The notes: generated by a model not told the origin, from the sequence alone. DNA of 64,000 bases from Siphlonurus alternatus (GCA_949825025.1 OX463784.1:9741431-9805430); one strand, 5' to 3'; counted from the first letter of the stretch, positions 45,826 through 57,839 are shown. Program-made: numbers and translations.

Positions 45826-45829
45826 CTGA

Positions 45830-47145
45830 TGTGAACTGGATAAAAATGCACTCTCATTTATGCTATTATCTGTTTTAAAACATGTTTTTGAAAGTTTTCT
45901 GGGATGGTATGGAGTATTAAAAAAAGTGGTACATGTAATCAAAGAAATTGTATAACATTATATAGAAGAGTTATAAAGATAGGAAAAGAAAAAGCAGAAA
46001 TAAACCAAACGTTAAATTATATATATGTTAAATAAAATGCTACATAATATAGCAATTTGTTTACATACAGCAAACGTTATGCAATTGTATAAGTTAGAAC
46101 TACAATTGCAAATTTATTTACATTAAAATCACGTGCAGGGAATTTAGATCATAACATTTCAAACAATAAAAATAAAGTAATAAAATAAGTATAAACAATA
46201 ACATTACAAAGAATAATGAAAAATACTATAATATATTTTTATTATGAGTCAATAACAACAAATCAATGAATATATATGTTAAAAAAATATTAAAACTGAG
46301 AAAACTTATATCGTAAAAAGGGTATACAATAATATTAAAAGGAGCAACAACAGGTTCAAATACCACCTCTGCGACATTATATTTTTATATATATTATATA
46401 TATAAAGAAGAAAGCAATTCCATTGAGCTTTGATTATTTCACATCTAACAATTGCAATAAAAAGTTATATGTTCATACAAAAATGAAATAAAAATATCTT
46501 CTTTATAAATATGAAAAGCTAAGAAAGAAGAAATAAAAATAAAAGAAGAAATCTCTCTAAGCTTATGGTTGAGACAGAGTTCCTTTTCTCTCTCCCTCTC
46601 TCTCTCTCTCTCTGCTCTCCTTTTCCTTGTGTATTTATATTTTTTTTTTTTTTTTTGCTCAGTTTAGTTGAGAATCCTTTTGGCTCGATAAAATACCACA
46701 AGAAGAGGTTGGAAAAAAAGAGCGTCGAGATATCTTTGTTTTGTGACTGGAAAAAATTACCAAATTGATGGCAAAGCAAAGTCGTTTATGAACAAAAATC
46801 AATACTTGTTTACTTTTCGTCTTATACATGAAAAGTTTTTTCTCTCTTTTATACTTTAAGATTTATCTCAGATTTTATGTAAAAATTTTTAGTTATTTAT
46901 TTTTTTTAATTTACCTTCAGAATGTATACAAAATGCTTAACAAATTGCCTAACTTTAAGGAGTTCATCTATGGACGCAGATTAAGATTTTTTTTTTTTTT
47001 AATTATTTCAGTATTGTAATTGATGCTCCTTGGAGTTCAGTATACACCTAGGGTCAACACGAACATTCTTCTGCTCTTTGTGTAGACGTTTTCAATAATT
47101 CAATAATCAATGGAGACTGAGTGAAATTTTCCCTTCTTTAGATAG
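45830..47145. other. AT-rich DNA, no gene seen
   Basis: Contains a C/T-rich tract (46585-46630) and poly-T runs (46641-46656, 46987-46999). Overlapping ORFs of 63-86 codons on both strands are low complexity. Confidence 0.5.
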
Positions 47146-47150
47146 GGTTC

Positions 47151-47505
47151 TTAAGGGTAAGGTAACGCCACCAATGTTAAAAAAAATCCCTCTCACAAAA
47201 ATTCTGAAAAAAATTTAAAATGTTCTCCTCTATACCCCCTATCAGTAGCTAAAATATCAGGTATACAAATACGATCTAGTTTTTGAGTTATAAAATTTTT
47301 AAGTTGACTACTTTAACATGGAGAAATGAAACTCCCATGTTAAATTGGTCAACTTTAAAAATTCATAACTCAAAAACTAGATCGTATTTGTATACCTGAT
47401 ATTTTAGCTACTGATAGGGGGTGTAGAGGAGAACATTTTAAATTTTTTTCAGAATTTTTGTGAGAGGGATTTTTTTTAACATTGGTGGCGTTACCTTACC
47501 CTTAA
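47151..47505. mobile_element. Palindromic element, family C copy 2 (subtype 2)
   Basis: TTAAGGGTAAGGTAACGCC to GGCGTTACCTTACCCTTAA, with the same arm blocks as copy 1 (GTTCTCCTCTATACCCCCTA, TATCAGTAGCTAAAATATCA, GTATACAAATACGATCTAG). The outer 30 bp differ from copies 1 and 4, so there are two terminal subtypes sharing one interior. Confidence 0.84.
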
Positions 47506-47539
47506 TAGCCCTTTTTAATTTTTACTAATCCCCTACGTG

Positions 47540-47790
47540 AAAAATTACGTTTTCAATTCATCTTTTATACGTCTAAACATAATCTTATTACATCTTTTCA
47601 TCTCAAACACACGTATTATATCTTCCTCGCTAAAAGTAAGGATGAAATAATGAAGACAACATTTCTAAAAATTTATTTTCTCAACAAAATAATGTCGTCT
47701 TTCTCCCTCTTTATTAATCGTAAATGGTTCAAAATTTGAGAAAAAAGTGCGAGGAGGGATGTTGAAAGATAAAGATGAAATTTATTTCAA
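47540..47790 (-). repeat. Dispersed repeat T, minus-strand copy
   Basis: Contains complements of the T blocks: ACGTTTTCAATTCATCTTTT, ATACGTCTAAACATAATC (compare TTAGGCTTAGACATAT at 58290) and AGTAAGGATGAAATAATGA. Diverged and partial. Confidence 0.45.
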
Positions 47791-47799
47791 CTCGTGTCT

Positions 47800-49228
47800 G
47801 ATTTTTTTTTTTTTTTAGTTCTAGCAAATTAAAGAATTCGTAACGTTTATGATTCCCTGATGTGTAATATTATATAATGTCATAGAAAGTAGTATTCTGC
47901 AACTGTCAAACCCTTTTCCCCCTTTCATATAATCCCTTTTTGCCTCTTGCAGTAAACTCTATTATAACAAACCTTGGAAAAATACTTCAATACAAAATAG
48001 TTATTTTTTTTTTATCTCTCAAAGGACGATTTATTTATATAAAAAGAACGTATAAGTTTATAATAATGTAGTATATATTGGCAAGATATTTTACCTCTCT
48101 GGGGATATATATTTGTATTATATAATAATAATAAACTGCAGAAACGAAATAAGATTAAACCACAAATAGAAAAGATCTTTTTCTATATTTGTGTAAGTGA
48201 GCGAAGGTTTTAAAAAAAAAAGATGAAAAGAAAAAAACTTTAAAATACTCCTTTTGTTAAATGAAAATGTTTTCTACTTGGATGAAGTTTTTGAAAAGAC
48301 ATTCGATGTAAAGTAAATTAAATCTTCCAAAAGAAAAAAAGAAAGGAGAGGGATAAAAAAAAAGACACTTGAAAGATAACCTTGTTATCAACGTTTGAGA
48401 ATAGAACAGTATATATAGGTAAACAAAGACAAAATAACATATACCTTAACCTGATCTTATCAAAACTACAATGTTGTAAATATTATATATGATTTTATAT
48501 AAGTAAAATTAATGTTTCGATATGTCATCACTAAAGGTTATGTATAAACTGGTATTATTGTAGTTCATAAATAAAATTGGACATACAAAAAAAAAAAAAA
48601 ATAAAAGAACAAAGGGCAGTTTTATATTTTTTTGCTAGGTGATATATTTTGTTTTGTTTTGCCATTTATACAGACTGCTGTGAAATAAATTCTGTATTAT
48701 TTTATGTCATTGCTTTCACACCTTTTTTTTATTTACAATTTATCAGCCCAATTTTATAGCACACGGATAGAATTTACTATCAGAGAGCTTATATAATTTA
48801 ATCTGTCTGGTACTATCGATATGTATAGCTAATATTTTGCACGATTTCAATTCAACTTTAAATATCATGCTAGTATATGTACTGTAAATATATTCATAAT
48901 TATAAATTTAAATAAAATTATGTAAACACTAATATGTCACAGTGAATATATTATAAAAAATGTTATATGGTAAAATTTATAATTTAATTTTTTGAATTAT
49001 TTTAAATAATAAAAATTAAAGAGATATTTAAATTGAAAATTCATAATTATCTTATATAGTAATCATAGAATACAGCGTAGTTCATATCAAATATAACTCA
49101 TTAATTCATATTATTTTATATATAATTCACTAGCAGTAAAATTAAATATGTACAAAGATTCAAGTATTAATTAATGTTTTTACATAGAAAGTTATAGCTA
49201 ATACATGAATGTTAACAAATTATGAGTG
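47800..49228. other. AT-rich DNA, nothing recognised
   Basis: No gene or repeat recognised. Confidence 0.5.
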
Positions 49229-49230
49229 TT

Positions 49231-49596
49231 TTAAGGGTAAGGTAACACGCCCAATGTTAATAAAAAATCCTCGCATGAAAATTATGAAAAAAATTTAAAA
49301 TGTTCTCCTCTACATCCCCTATCAGTAGCTAAAATATCAGGTATACAAATTCGAGCTAGTTTTTGAGTTATAAATTTTTAAATTTGGCTACTTTAACATG
49401 GAGAAATGAAACTTCCATGTTAAATTAGTCAATTTCAAAAATTCATAACTTAAAAAATAACTTGAATTTGTATACCTGATATTTTAGCTATATATACTGA
49501 TATATAGGGGATGTATAGGAGAACATTTTATATTTCTTTCATAATTTTCATGTGTGGGATTTTTTTTTTACATTGGCCGTGTTACCTTACCCTTAA
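49231..49596. mobile_element. Palindromic element, family C copy 3 (subtype 2)
   Basis: TTAAGGGTAAGGTAACACG to CGTGTTACCTTACCCTTAA. Same interior as the other C copies, slightly more diverged between arms (for example AACTAG versus AATAACTTG). A short duplication TATATACTGATATATA lies in the right arm (about 49490-49507). Confidence 0.83.
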
Positions 49597-49599
49597 AAC

Positions 49600-50940
49600 C
49601 TCTATAATTATTATACATTCCACTTCTTTTTCATACCCCATCTTTAATATTTTTACTAACTTTGTAATTATTTGAAGAAATGATCTCACTAGGAATTAAA
49701 AATCTGATACAACAACAAACAAATTTACTAACTTTTTAAACAAAATTTAATGAGTTTCTTGAAGGATCAGTTACATGACCTTCTGAATTTTTTGTAAACT
49801 AAATTTTCGTGAAAATTTGCACATTTTTATGTCTCAAGATTAAAATTTAATCTCTTTTTAAATAATGAATATATTTTTTTTGGTATACCATGATATTTTT
49901 TTTATATAAAATGAAGATATTTAAAAATATATTTTCAGCAAGTTTCTGCATGAAAAGCAAAAATTGCTTATACTATTTATATTAAATGTCAATTTTATGT
50001 CAGAATATTTATAAATATATATCATAAAATGATTGACAAGTTAGAATTATTTTCAAATATTACCACTTCTTTTGATCTATGTGGAAAGTTTTGAACTGTG
50101 ATCTCTCCCTCCCTATCCCTCCCTATCCCTCCCCACACCTCATAGCACACATAGTCATTAATCAAATTGCTGCGCTACCTCTCACATCACTAAGCACGCT
50201 ACATGACTGTGGTCAATGCCCAAAGTGAGTGCTATACAATATCCTAACCTATGTATAACATAAAATCTAATATTATTAATATGACATTTATTATAATATA
50301 AACTCTAAGGAGTTTGTCTTTACTTAGTAACAAGTATTTTCCAATGTGGCAATGTGGTATACCCTTATGCTTATAGGCCTAGCTATGTGCTGTGGTTTTC
50401 AACGTAGATTTTACCACATAGCGTGAAAATGGGTGTAAATTTTTTACAAAAAGTGCTTTTTATTATTAAACGGAAAGCAAATTTTAATACAAAAATCAAT
50501 AGTAATTTATTTCAAAAAACATGTTTAAATAATGTTACATAGTATTTTTTTTTTTAAATTGATGATATAAAGGGGTACTAATATTCTATTTTATATTTTG
50601 AGTATTTATAATTGGTACATGGGTTCACTTAGTGGTGTATAATATGAATAATTTTATATGACACATTGTCAGTATCGTTTTATATTACAAAATGTTAATT
50701 GTTTTACAAACGCTTTATTGAATTAGTCAGGCAACATATTGCTCTGACCGGTGGTAATGATGGATTTTATAACAACAGTAATTATAACATCATCCATTAT
50801 TTATATTTATGTATTATTGTATGCAATGATAAATGAAAATATCATTACTTATGTTATGAATTGAAATTTGCAGGATTTTTGTCATTTTTACGAAAAAATT
50901 TATACAACCAAATAAACTTTTATTAAAAAAATATTTTTGT
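49600..50940. other. AT-rich DNA with a possible SINE relic
   Basis: At 50090-50220 there is TCCCTATCCCTCCCTATCCC followed by ACCTCATAGCACACATAGTC and GCTGCGCTACCTCTCACATC. On the minus strand this resembles a decayed tRNA-like head (GGTAGCGCAGC... and AGTTCAAAACT). The evidence is weak. The rest is unrecognised. Confidence 0.35.
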
Positions 50941-50947
50941 AATTAAT

Positions 50948-51114
50948 GGGGGGCATTCACAAAACACTTCAACCCCCACTTTAGCCTCCATTTTTATCCT
51001 TGGTGCTAAACATGGTGCTAAACTAGGAGCTTAAAACATGGTTAGCCCCTAGTTTAGCACCATGTTTAACACCAGGGATTAAAATTGAGGCTAAAATGCT
51101 TTGTGAATGCCCCC
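50948..51114. mobile_element. Palindromic MITE, family D copy 2
   Basis: GGGGGGCATTCACAAAACAC to GCTTTGTGAATGCCCCC, with arm motifs TAAACATGGTGCTAAACTAG and CTAGTTTAGCACCATGTTTA. AAT precedes the left end and follows the right end (AATG on both sides if one G is excluded), a candidate 3-4 bp target duplication. Confidence 0.8.
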
Positions 51115-51499
51115 AATGTTTACCAAATTAATTACTGTAATTATATAAATGAATATTCATTATATATATCCAATTCAAGTGCATTGACCCCGGCTTTTAG
51201 TAAATTAACACACTTCTGAAAATTGTGTTGGTAAATTCCGGACATGATCTAACTTATATACTATCCTGATTGAGGTTTTTATGTTTCATTACTTAAATTA
51301 GGCAAATGAACTTCCAAAACTTTGCTACTCATTAGTTATTTAGGTGTTAATTAAATGTGTATGGCATACCTTAAAATCTAAATCTTGATATTATTACTAA
51401 TAGCTCCTTTACATGATTAAATATAGTAGCTTCAATTACTTTAGTTTAATATTTTTTCCGAATATTAAAATGAAGGATCTTTATGATTTTTTATTGCAG

Positions 51500-52025
51500 C
51501 ATATACATATAGATGGAGAACCTCTAGTTTTTATGTATAAATTGTAATTAAAAAAAAAAAAAAAAAATCGTCTCAAAATCGAGGAGAAAGACGCTGTGAC
51601 GTCATAGTCATGCAACGTATATAGAGGCTTCAAGTCAGCTGATTTTGCGGTATTCTCACCGTCCCATCTAAACCTTTGTAAAAAAAAACTTGAAATCACT
51701 TTTTTGGCATTAGAGAAATTTTTTAGAGGAAATTAAATGAGTTCTTGATTCATTATCAAAAGGTCGCTAAATGGGGGGGTAGGAGATGGTTTTAAATGAA
51801 TAGCTTTAAAAGTTACTGAGAAAAAATTCAAATTTTGTAACATGGAGGCTTATGGAGAAAATTTTCCCACCGGAGAACACTTGAAACCTCTATTCCTATG
51901 CCTGCATGCCTATGACGTCACAGCGTTTTGCAACACGATTTTGAAGGTGTCAAAAGGTTTTCATAAAATTCTAAAAATAAAATAATTGATGGTACATAAC
52001 TCAAGGTCCTCAATTAAATTACGCA
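51500..52025. mobile_element. Inverted-repeat element, family S copy 4 (fullest)
   Basis: Outer ends GATGGAGAACCTCTAGTTTT and AACTCAAGGTCCTCAATTAA. Inner arms carry GACGCTGTGACGTCATAGTC and CATGCCTATGACGTCACAGCG, giving paired CRE palindromes at 51597-51604 and 51913-51920. The interior has a symmetrical GAGGCTTCAAG / CTTGAAACCTC pair. It is about 525 bp with no ORF beyond 72 codons. Relatives are at 36255, 39940 and 42510. Confidence 0.65.
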
Positions 52026-52029
52026 ATAA

Positions 52030-53555
52030 AAAAACAAACATGAATATTGTCCATACTTAAAATTTAATTTCAAAATTTCTGAGGATTAAAATAGCTCACT
52101 TGGAGAAATTTCCAAATTATTATTATCCATATATTAAAAATAAATTTATTTATTCAAACAATTTTCTTGAATTTCCGCAATGGAAAATTGAAAGTAAATA
52201 TAAATATTTGTTTTAACTTTTTTCCTTCATTATGTAAATATAGCAAACAAACATCATGGAACCATACTTTTTCCATACAAACATGATGCTTGGAATTTTA
52301 CTTTAATATAAAGTAAACTAAACTAATTTACTGTGTGCTTCATATAATTATAATATGATAGTAAAATATTTTATTTAAGTAATAGTTTCTATTGTAATTA
52401 GTAAACAAAGTTCCAGACATAGACGTAACATTTTGCTTGTAAAAAGTTATTTTTAAAAACAAAAAAGAAACGGATGACGCAAGTTGTATTTTTTTCTACA
52501 AGTATTTCAACACTCCAAAGCTAAACATTGCTGCGAGTAAACTATACTGTATTCTTTATATTTTTAAAAAATAAAATATTATCGTATTTAGAACCGTACA
52601 TTTTCAATCCATTCGTAAAACTTTGTTGTGTAAAACTTTAATTCAAAATATAGCTGAAACCCTGCTTGAATTTTTTATAGTTTTATTGCCTTTGTTTTTA
52701 ATTGATAGACTTTAATTTAATTAGTTTAATTGCTTATTTATGTATATATTCTCATACAATACAGAATTTGCTATTGTTTTCAATTAGTGTTGAAATTTAT
52801 ACTTGAAACTAAGGGATATATTTTCACACGTTATATAATAATTGTATTAAATAACTACAGCGAGTTTTTTTTACATAGTTACAAATTACCTATCTCTCTA
52901 ATAACAAAAAAGTACAAACAACAAGGTTTTTTAACATAAAAAGATGGAAAACAAAAAAGTATAAACTCCACAACATATACAATCCATATAATTCAAACTA
53001 ATAGCCTAAAGTTGCGCAATATACTATTAAACTATGTACATTATGCATAGTAACCACAGAGGACGAATATACCTCATCCTAACTTATGATAAACTTCTGT
53101 ATCTAAATATTTATAAGATAATTTTATGTTGAAATTCACCTTATGTAGTTTCTATAACTTTAGGTAATAGTATACAGCTTAACATAGAAACGGTTGCAAC
53201 AGTGGCGGTACGATTTGATTAATGACAATCAAGGGGAGCAGACGTTGCAGTGGTCAGGACTTCGTGAACCGACTGGGTCTGTTGGGGCAAGCTGTTACTT
53301 TGTTACTAATGGTTTGCTATTCTCAACATAAGGTGCTTGTCAAATAATATTTAATTGTATCAGTTTTGTTCAAATTTTAATTTTAAATTAATGGAAATTT
53401 TATATAAATCATTTTTATACAAAATTCAGGTTTAATTATGAATTTATTATTTAGTTGCATATTATTTTTTTCAGAGATGATAATTTTTACATTTGTTATT
53501 GTTTTATCATTTTAAAAAAGAGATGTTTCAATTATTATTGAAATATGGATGGTTT
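52030..53555. other. AT-rich DNA with one unassigned GC-richer patch
   Basis: 53185-53305 is clearly less AT-rich (GTTGCAACAGTGGCGGTACG, CAAGGGGAGCAGACGTTGCA, CGAACCGACTGGGTCTGTTG-like). One plus-strand frame is open for about 46 codons but begins after a stop and matches nothing I know. It could be an exon, a noncoding RNA or a repeat fragment. The rest is unrecognised. Confidence 0.4.
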
Positions 53556-53561
53556 ATAATT

Positions 53562-53935
53562 TTAAGGTAGAGATAATATGTATCAGCTGGACCAATGCTA
53601 AAAAAATCCCATTCATAAAAATTATGAAAAAAATTTAAAATGTTCTCCTCTACATCCCCTATCAGTAGGTAAAAAATCAGGTATACAAAAACGAGCTAGT
53701 TTTCGAGTAATTAATTTTTAAAGTTCTCTAATTTAACATGGAAAAATGGAACTTCCATGTTAAATTAGTCAACTTTAAAAATTAATAACTCAAAAACTAG
53801 CTCGTTTTTGTATACCTGATATTTTACCTACTGATAGGGGATGTTGAGGAGAACATTTTAAATTTTTTTCATAATTTTTATGAATGGGATTTTTTTAGCA
53901 TTTGGGCCAGCTGATACATATTATCTTTACCTTAA
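53562..53935. mobile_element. Palindromic element, family C copy 4 (subtype 1)
   Basis: TTAAGGTAGAGATAATATG to its complement ending TTTACCTTAA, with CAGCTGGACCAATGC near the left end and the same interior as copy 1 (GTTCTCCTCTACATCCCCTA, ACAAAAACGAGCTAGTTTTC). TTAA at both termini (53562-53565 and 53932-53935). Confidence 0.85.
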
Positions 53936-53939
53936 AAAT

Positions 53940-54580
53940 AAAATGCAAGTAAAATTTTTAATATAATATATATATATATATATAGCTAGATAATTAAGCA
54001 TTTGACGCTATAGGTTGTAAAATGCAGGTAAAATTATTATTAATTATAACAAATCTGAATAAAGTACTGATGTTCGGATTATAATGATAATGATTGTGAT
54101 ATTGACAAACATGATTATGATTAGTATTATCAACTTTTGAACCTAATTTCAGCAAAAAAATACCCAATAATGCAATACAAAAATATATTAAAAATTATTA
54201 TTTGTATAATTTAATAGTGTTCAGAATATATAATGTTTTTATGTGCTTGTGCATGTTTTTTTTTTAATATAGCCTGTATTTTTAATTAAACATATTTATT
54301 CGCCTATTATAAGTAAGCTAACTACAATCAGTAAACTGTACTGGATATATAAATAAAATAAAGTTAATTTGATTATATATTTTTAAATCTAAAACGGTGA
54401 ACTTTCTCCTAACAAGCAATTGTTGCAAACTCTCACAAGAAAGAGTAAAAAATTTGAAACTTCTTGAGAGCTTTCTGTTGAATTTAAGTTCAGAACAAAC
54501 TTGTACATTATCGAACTATAGTTCAATAAACTTGAGATTACCACCGGAATCAGCTGATATTGAGAGGGTTTTAAACTTTC
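53940..54580. other. AT-rich DNA with a short TA tract
   Basis: TA repeat at about 53964-53984. The 89-codon ORF at 54397-54666 (plus strand) overlaps family M sequence at its end and is not supported as a gene. Confidence 0.45.
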
Positions 54581-54584
54581 TGGT

Positions 54585-54715
54585 TAAGATTTTGAACCTG
54601 AAACTTTGTAGAGAAATTTTTATAATGAATTTCAACCTCTCTGATATTAAGTTTTCATATTCGTAGTTCAACCAGAATCCTTTCACTTTCGGCTATTTCC
54701 AATTGTAATCTTGTG
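54585..54715. mobile_element. Family M copy 2 (partial)
   Basis: GATTTTGAACCTGAAACTTT, GTAGAGAAATTTTTATAATG, AATTTCAACCTCTCTGATAT, TTTTCATATTCGTAG and CTTTCGGCTATTTCC follow the order of the M fragments at 10098-10182 and 10520-10545. Confidence 0.65.
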
Positions 54716-54719
54716 TTTG

Positions 54720-55240
54720 CTAAACTATAAGTCCCTTGAATAAATTTAAATTGAAAATTGAACTATAGGGGTCATTTAGTAATTTAAATTTTAATGTTTG
54801 AGGCTCGCTTTTAGACTATATTTTTGTACAAATTTTCAAGCTTTAAATTTGAGACAGTAAATGTAGCATGAATTCTTTATTTTAATTATTTTTTTCCTAT
54901 CGATTGCACAAAAATATAACAAACACATCGATATCAGATTAATCATAGACAAGTTGACAGTACATCAATAATAACAAATAACAACAAAAGACAATAAGAC
55001 ACAATTTAAAAAAATATATAGATATTTCCATTACTTGAGGTATGTATTACAAAAAATAAAATCTAACTAATATATCATATAGTATAATAAACACCATCCT
55101 AAAATCGCAATATAATAACGTTCACTTAATTAAAAATTTAGTTGCTTTACAAACTGGATGTTTTTACAGTGTACAGATTCAAATTTTTTAAATTTATGTG
55201 ATTTGCTGATTTGTTTTATTTTATAAATAAACATCATTAA
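54720..55240. other. AT-rich DNA, nothing recognised
   Basis: No gene or repeat recognised. Confidence 0.5.
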
Positions 55241-55245
55241 CTTAG

Positions 55246-55335
55246 ATTCAGATTCAAAAGGCTTTTATTCAGAAAACACATATTACAATACAAGTTTGGG
55301 TTTAAGTACAAGACTTTTTAACCGGATCAACCATA
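55246..55335 (-). repeat. LINE 3' terminus fragment
   Basis: Minus strand: GTGTTTTCTGAATAAAAGCC, then TTTTGAATCTGAATCTAAG. A polyadenylation-like AATAAA followed by an imperfect repeat of TGAATC is the usual 3' end of CR1/L2-type non-LTR elements. Too short to assign a family. Confidence 0.45.
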
Positions 55336-55429
55336 AACATCATTAATTTATATACGATGCCCCTGAAACGTTTTCTACCCGCAGAACCGTGATGTAGAAG
55401 AGGTTGCATACATTCAAGGAGCCTCTTCG

Positions 55430-55554
55430 TTAATGGGCAATTGAGCAGCCGCACTAACCACATTTATTGGCAAGCACTCGAGAGGACGTTTGCAGTCTGA
55501 TTAATGTCTCTAGTGGACAACTGTGGTCGTGCCTTCGATCCCCGGCTCTCGATG
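55430..55554 (+). mobile_element. tRNA-like SINE head relic
   Basis: ACTGTGGTCGTGCCTTCGAT followed by CCCCGGCTCTCG (about 55520-55550) resembles a B box and acceptor-side sequence, with CTGATTAATGTCTCTAGTGG upstream. Compare the B-box region GGTCGTGAGTTCGATCC of the 2131-2488 SINE. A box unclear; no tail, because a TA-flanked MITE adjoins it. Confidence 0.45.
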
Positions 55555-55556
55555 TA

Positions 55557-55914
55557 CAGTCATCGACAATAAAAATGGAACACGTCACATGTTGGAGTGT
55601 TAATCATCAGTTCACTCACAGTGTTGAACTGGCAAGGATAGTCGCAGACAGAATCGCATGATTTCGCAGCGTATGATAAAAAAAATTAAGAAACTATGCG
55701 TTCAAGGTATGCGCGCGCACACAGCTTCGCATGGTATCGTATGGTATGATATCATAAGTTTCTCATTTAGAACCGGTTCTAAATTTTTATCATACGTTAC
55801 GAAATCATACGATGCGATGCTGCCTGCGAGCAGCCCAACACTGCCATTATTGTGGCACAGAGATGATGCTCACTTCAACAATACAATGTGGTCCATTTTT
55901 ATTGAAAATGACTG
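55557..55914. mobile_element. Tc1/mariner-type MITE (family U) with family Q palindrome inside
   Basis: Ends CAGTCATCGACAATAAAAAT and ATTTTTATTGAAAATGACTG are inverted repeats. TA precedes the left end (55555-55556) and ATA follows the right end. CAGT termini next to TA are typical of Tc1/mariner elements. Inside, 55651-55815 is another palindrome: AATCGCATGATTTCGCAGCG pairs with GAAATCATACGATGCGAT, and CGTATGATAAAAA with TTTTTATCATACG. The inner palindrome also occurs as a relic at 14770. Confidence 0.7.
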
Positions 55915-56198
55915 ATAATTCTATATTTTTTTCACTAAATTCTGCCATTAAACTCCCTGTTCACGAATTTAAATATTTTGTTGGGTTTTATATCGTGTCT
56001 AAATATATATTCATGTCACATAATTTAGACATATACACTCGTATATATTTTGTATTTCTACAGAGCTAATGCAGCCTGAATAATGTTACGTACAAAAGTC
56101 AATCTTCTTTCATCTTCGTTTACTTGATCATTTAATTATTACATGATTAACATTACGAATGGATTACTGTACCTCATAAACTTCATATTTTGACAATA

Positions 56199-56647
56199 GG
56201 TGACTTGTCCTTACACTGATCCTCACCATCTGTGCGAGTGGCGCTGCAACTTCGTGTACGGTCAAAGCATGTAGAAACGAAATAATACATTGCGAAGATG
56301 GGGGAAAAATTTTGTGAACCGCGAGTTAGGTACGAAAGAAAATAAAAAGTTAACATTTTTCACTGCCAAAACGTGGTATAACTATTCTAGTTTGCTTCAG
56401 TGCAATTGATTTTACCCTAGCACTGCTCAATTCCAAATACTAGCGAGATAAAGACAACTACCTCGGGCCACCGCGGCTCGCCATGCTGCCAAGCGATTCT
56501 GCGATTGGTTGACCACAGAGCAGCCATTGATGGGTTAGAACGACATGACGTCATGCTGTCAAGTGATTGGTCGACTTTGAACTGCAAGTTGCAAAAAGTT
56601 GCAGCGCCACTCACAGATGGCGAGGATCAGTGTAAGGACAAGTCACC
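56199..56647. mobile_element. TA-flanked MITE, family R
   Basis: About 50-bp inverted termini: GGTGACTTGTCCTTACACTG and CAGTGTAAGGACAAGTCACC, continuing GATCCTC.CCATCTGTG and GAGTGGCGCTGCAACTT. TA on both sides (56197-56198 and 56648-56649). The 350-bp interior is unusually GC-rich around 56460-56580, with CCTCGGGCCACCGCGG, two ATTGG (inverted CCAAT) boxes and a CRE palindrome at 56546-56553. No transposase; a non-autonomous Tc1/mariner-like element is most likely. Confidence 0.75.
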
Positions 56648-56659
56648 TAATAGGACTAG

Positions 56660-57395
56660 TATGGCCTGTGGAAGAGATCGTGCAAAGAATAGCATTAACA
56701 TGAAATTTAGAATGACTGTCAAATTATTTATAAAAAAAAATTATTTTTTTTTATAATTTTATTGTACAGATAATATCATTAAAATAAATTTAAATGTAAA
56801 ATATAACATTTTAAACATAAATTATAAATTGTTATTTATAAAAAAATATAATTAATTTAATTAATAAACATATTAAAATGTTTAACGGTTAAAATATTCT
56901 GACGTTAAACGATATACAAAAATATATTTATGTGTAATATATTATTGTGTAATACTAAACAATTTAATTTTAAAATTCCTTTTAAAGCAATAAACATAAT
57001 ACTAAAACTGAATTGGCATAATTAAAATAAAAAGGTTTTCACAACTATTTTAACACGAGTCTTGTTTACTATCAAAATAATTGAAATTCCTTTCCTTGTA
57101 AATTGAAATGAGAACTACACGGACAAAAATTCTATTATGCACCGGAAGTGCACCATTTACAATGTTATAGAAACACTTAATACTGTGGTTTGCAAGTCAA
57201 ACTAATACAAGAACGCCAGGGCATACAGCTGCCTCCTGTCCTTGTGCTTCAGTCTCCTTCCTCCTTTAATCCTAAAGGTGTATGGACTCAATTCTTTCCT
57301 GACCATCCTCCATCCCTATCTGATAGGTTCTTCCTCTTAGTAAACAAGTCAAACATACGGAAAAATTAATAAAATCTCGGATAATTTTGAGTTCG
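56660..57395. other. AT-rich DNA, then a pyrimidine-rich patch
   Basis: 57225-57350 is C/T-rich (GCCTCCTGTCCTTGTGCTTC, CCATCCTCCATCCCTATC) and may be a repeat fragment; I cannot assign it. No ORF. Confidence 0.4.
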
Positions 57396-57439
57396 ATCCG
57401 AGGAAAGACGTTTCTGATGCATTCGAATTTAGATTTAAT

Positions 57440-57550
57440 TTATCATTTACCGACCTTCCTGAATGAAGTTTCCACAGTTCTCTCAGTCATAACTAGGCAA
57501 GTAAATTGTTGATTTGTTTAGGATGAGCCCAGCATGCAAAGTACACTTCA
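57440..57550 (+). mobile_element. SINE relic, central domain
   Basis: GACCTTCCTGAATGAAGTTT, CCACAGTTCTCTCAGTCATA and ACTAGGCAAGTAAATTG correspond to the central domain of the 2131 and 20165 SINEs (GACTGAGGTTTCC, GGTTTCCTCAGTCACAACCA). TTAGGATGAGCCCAGCATGC follows. Head and tail not identifiable. Confidence 0.55.
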
Positions 57551-57839
57551 TTCAAATAAAAATGTTCAACCCGGTTATACTTTTTATAAATTAATTAAAT
57601 TTTTATTTTTTAATGGAGTGTAAAAATAAAGTTAATACTTCGGAAGGTTAATTCCGATTAGTATTTAATAATAAACAGAGTACGTGTACAAATTGTTGTA
57701 TTCTTAAAAAATTCATATGAAAATAATAACAAAATTACATGAAATTCAAAAAGAATAACAATATAATTTTCAGTGAATATCATTGCAATTGTTGTACTAT
57801 ACCACAGCTATTTGCCTAATGTATCTGACCACATCGTAA

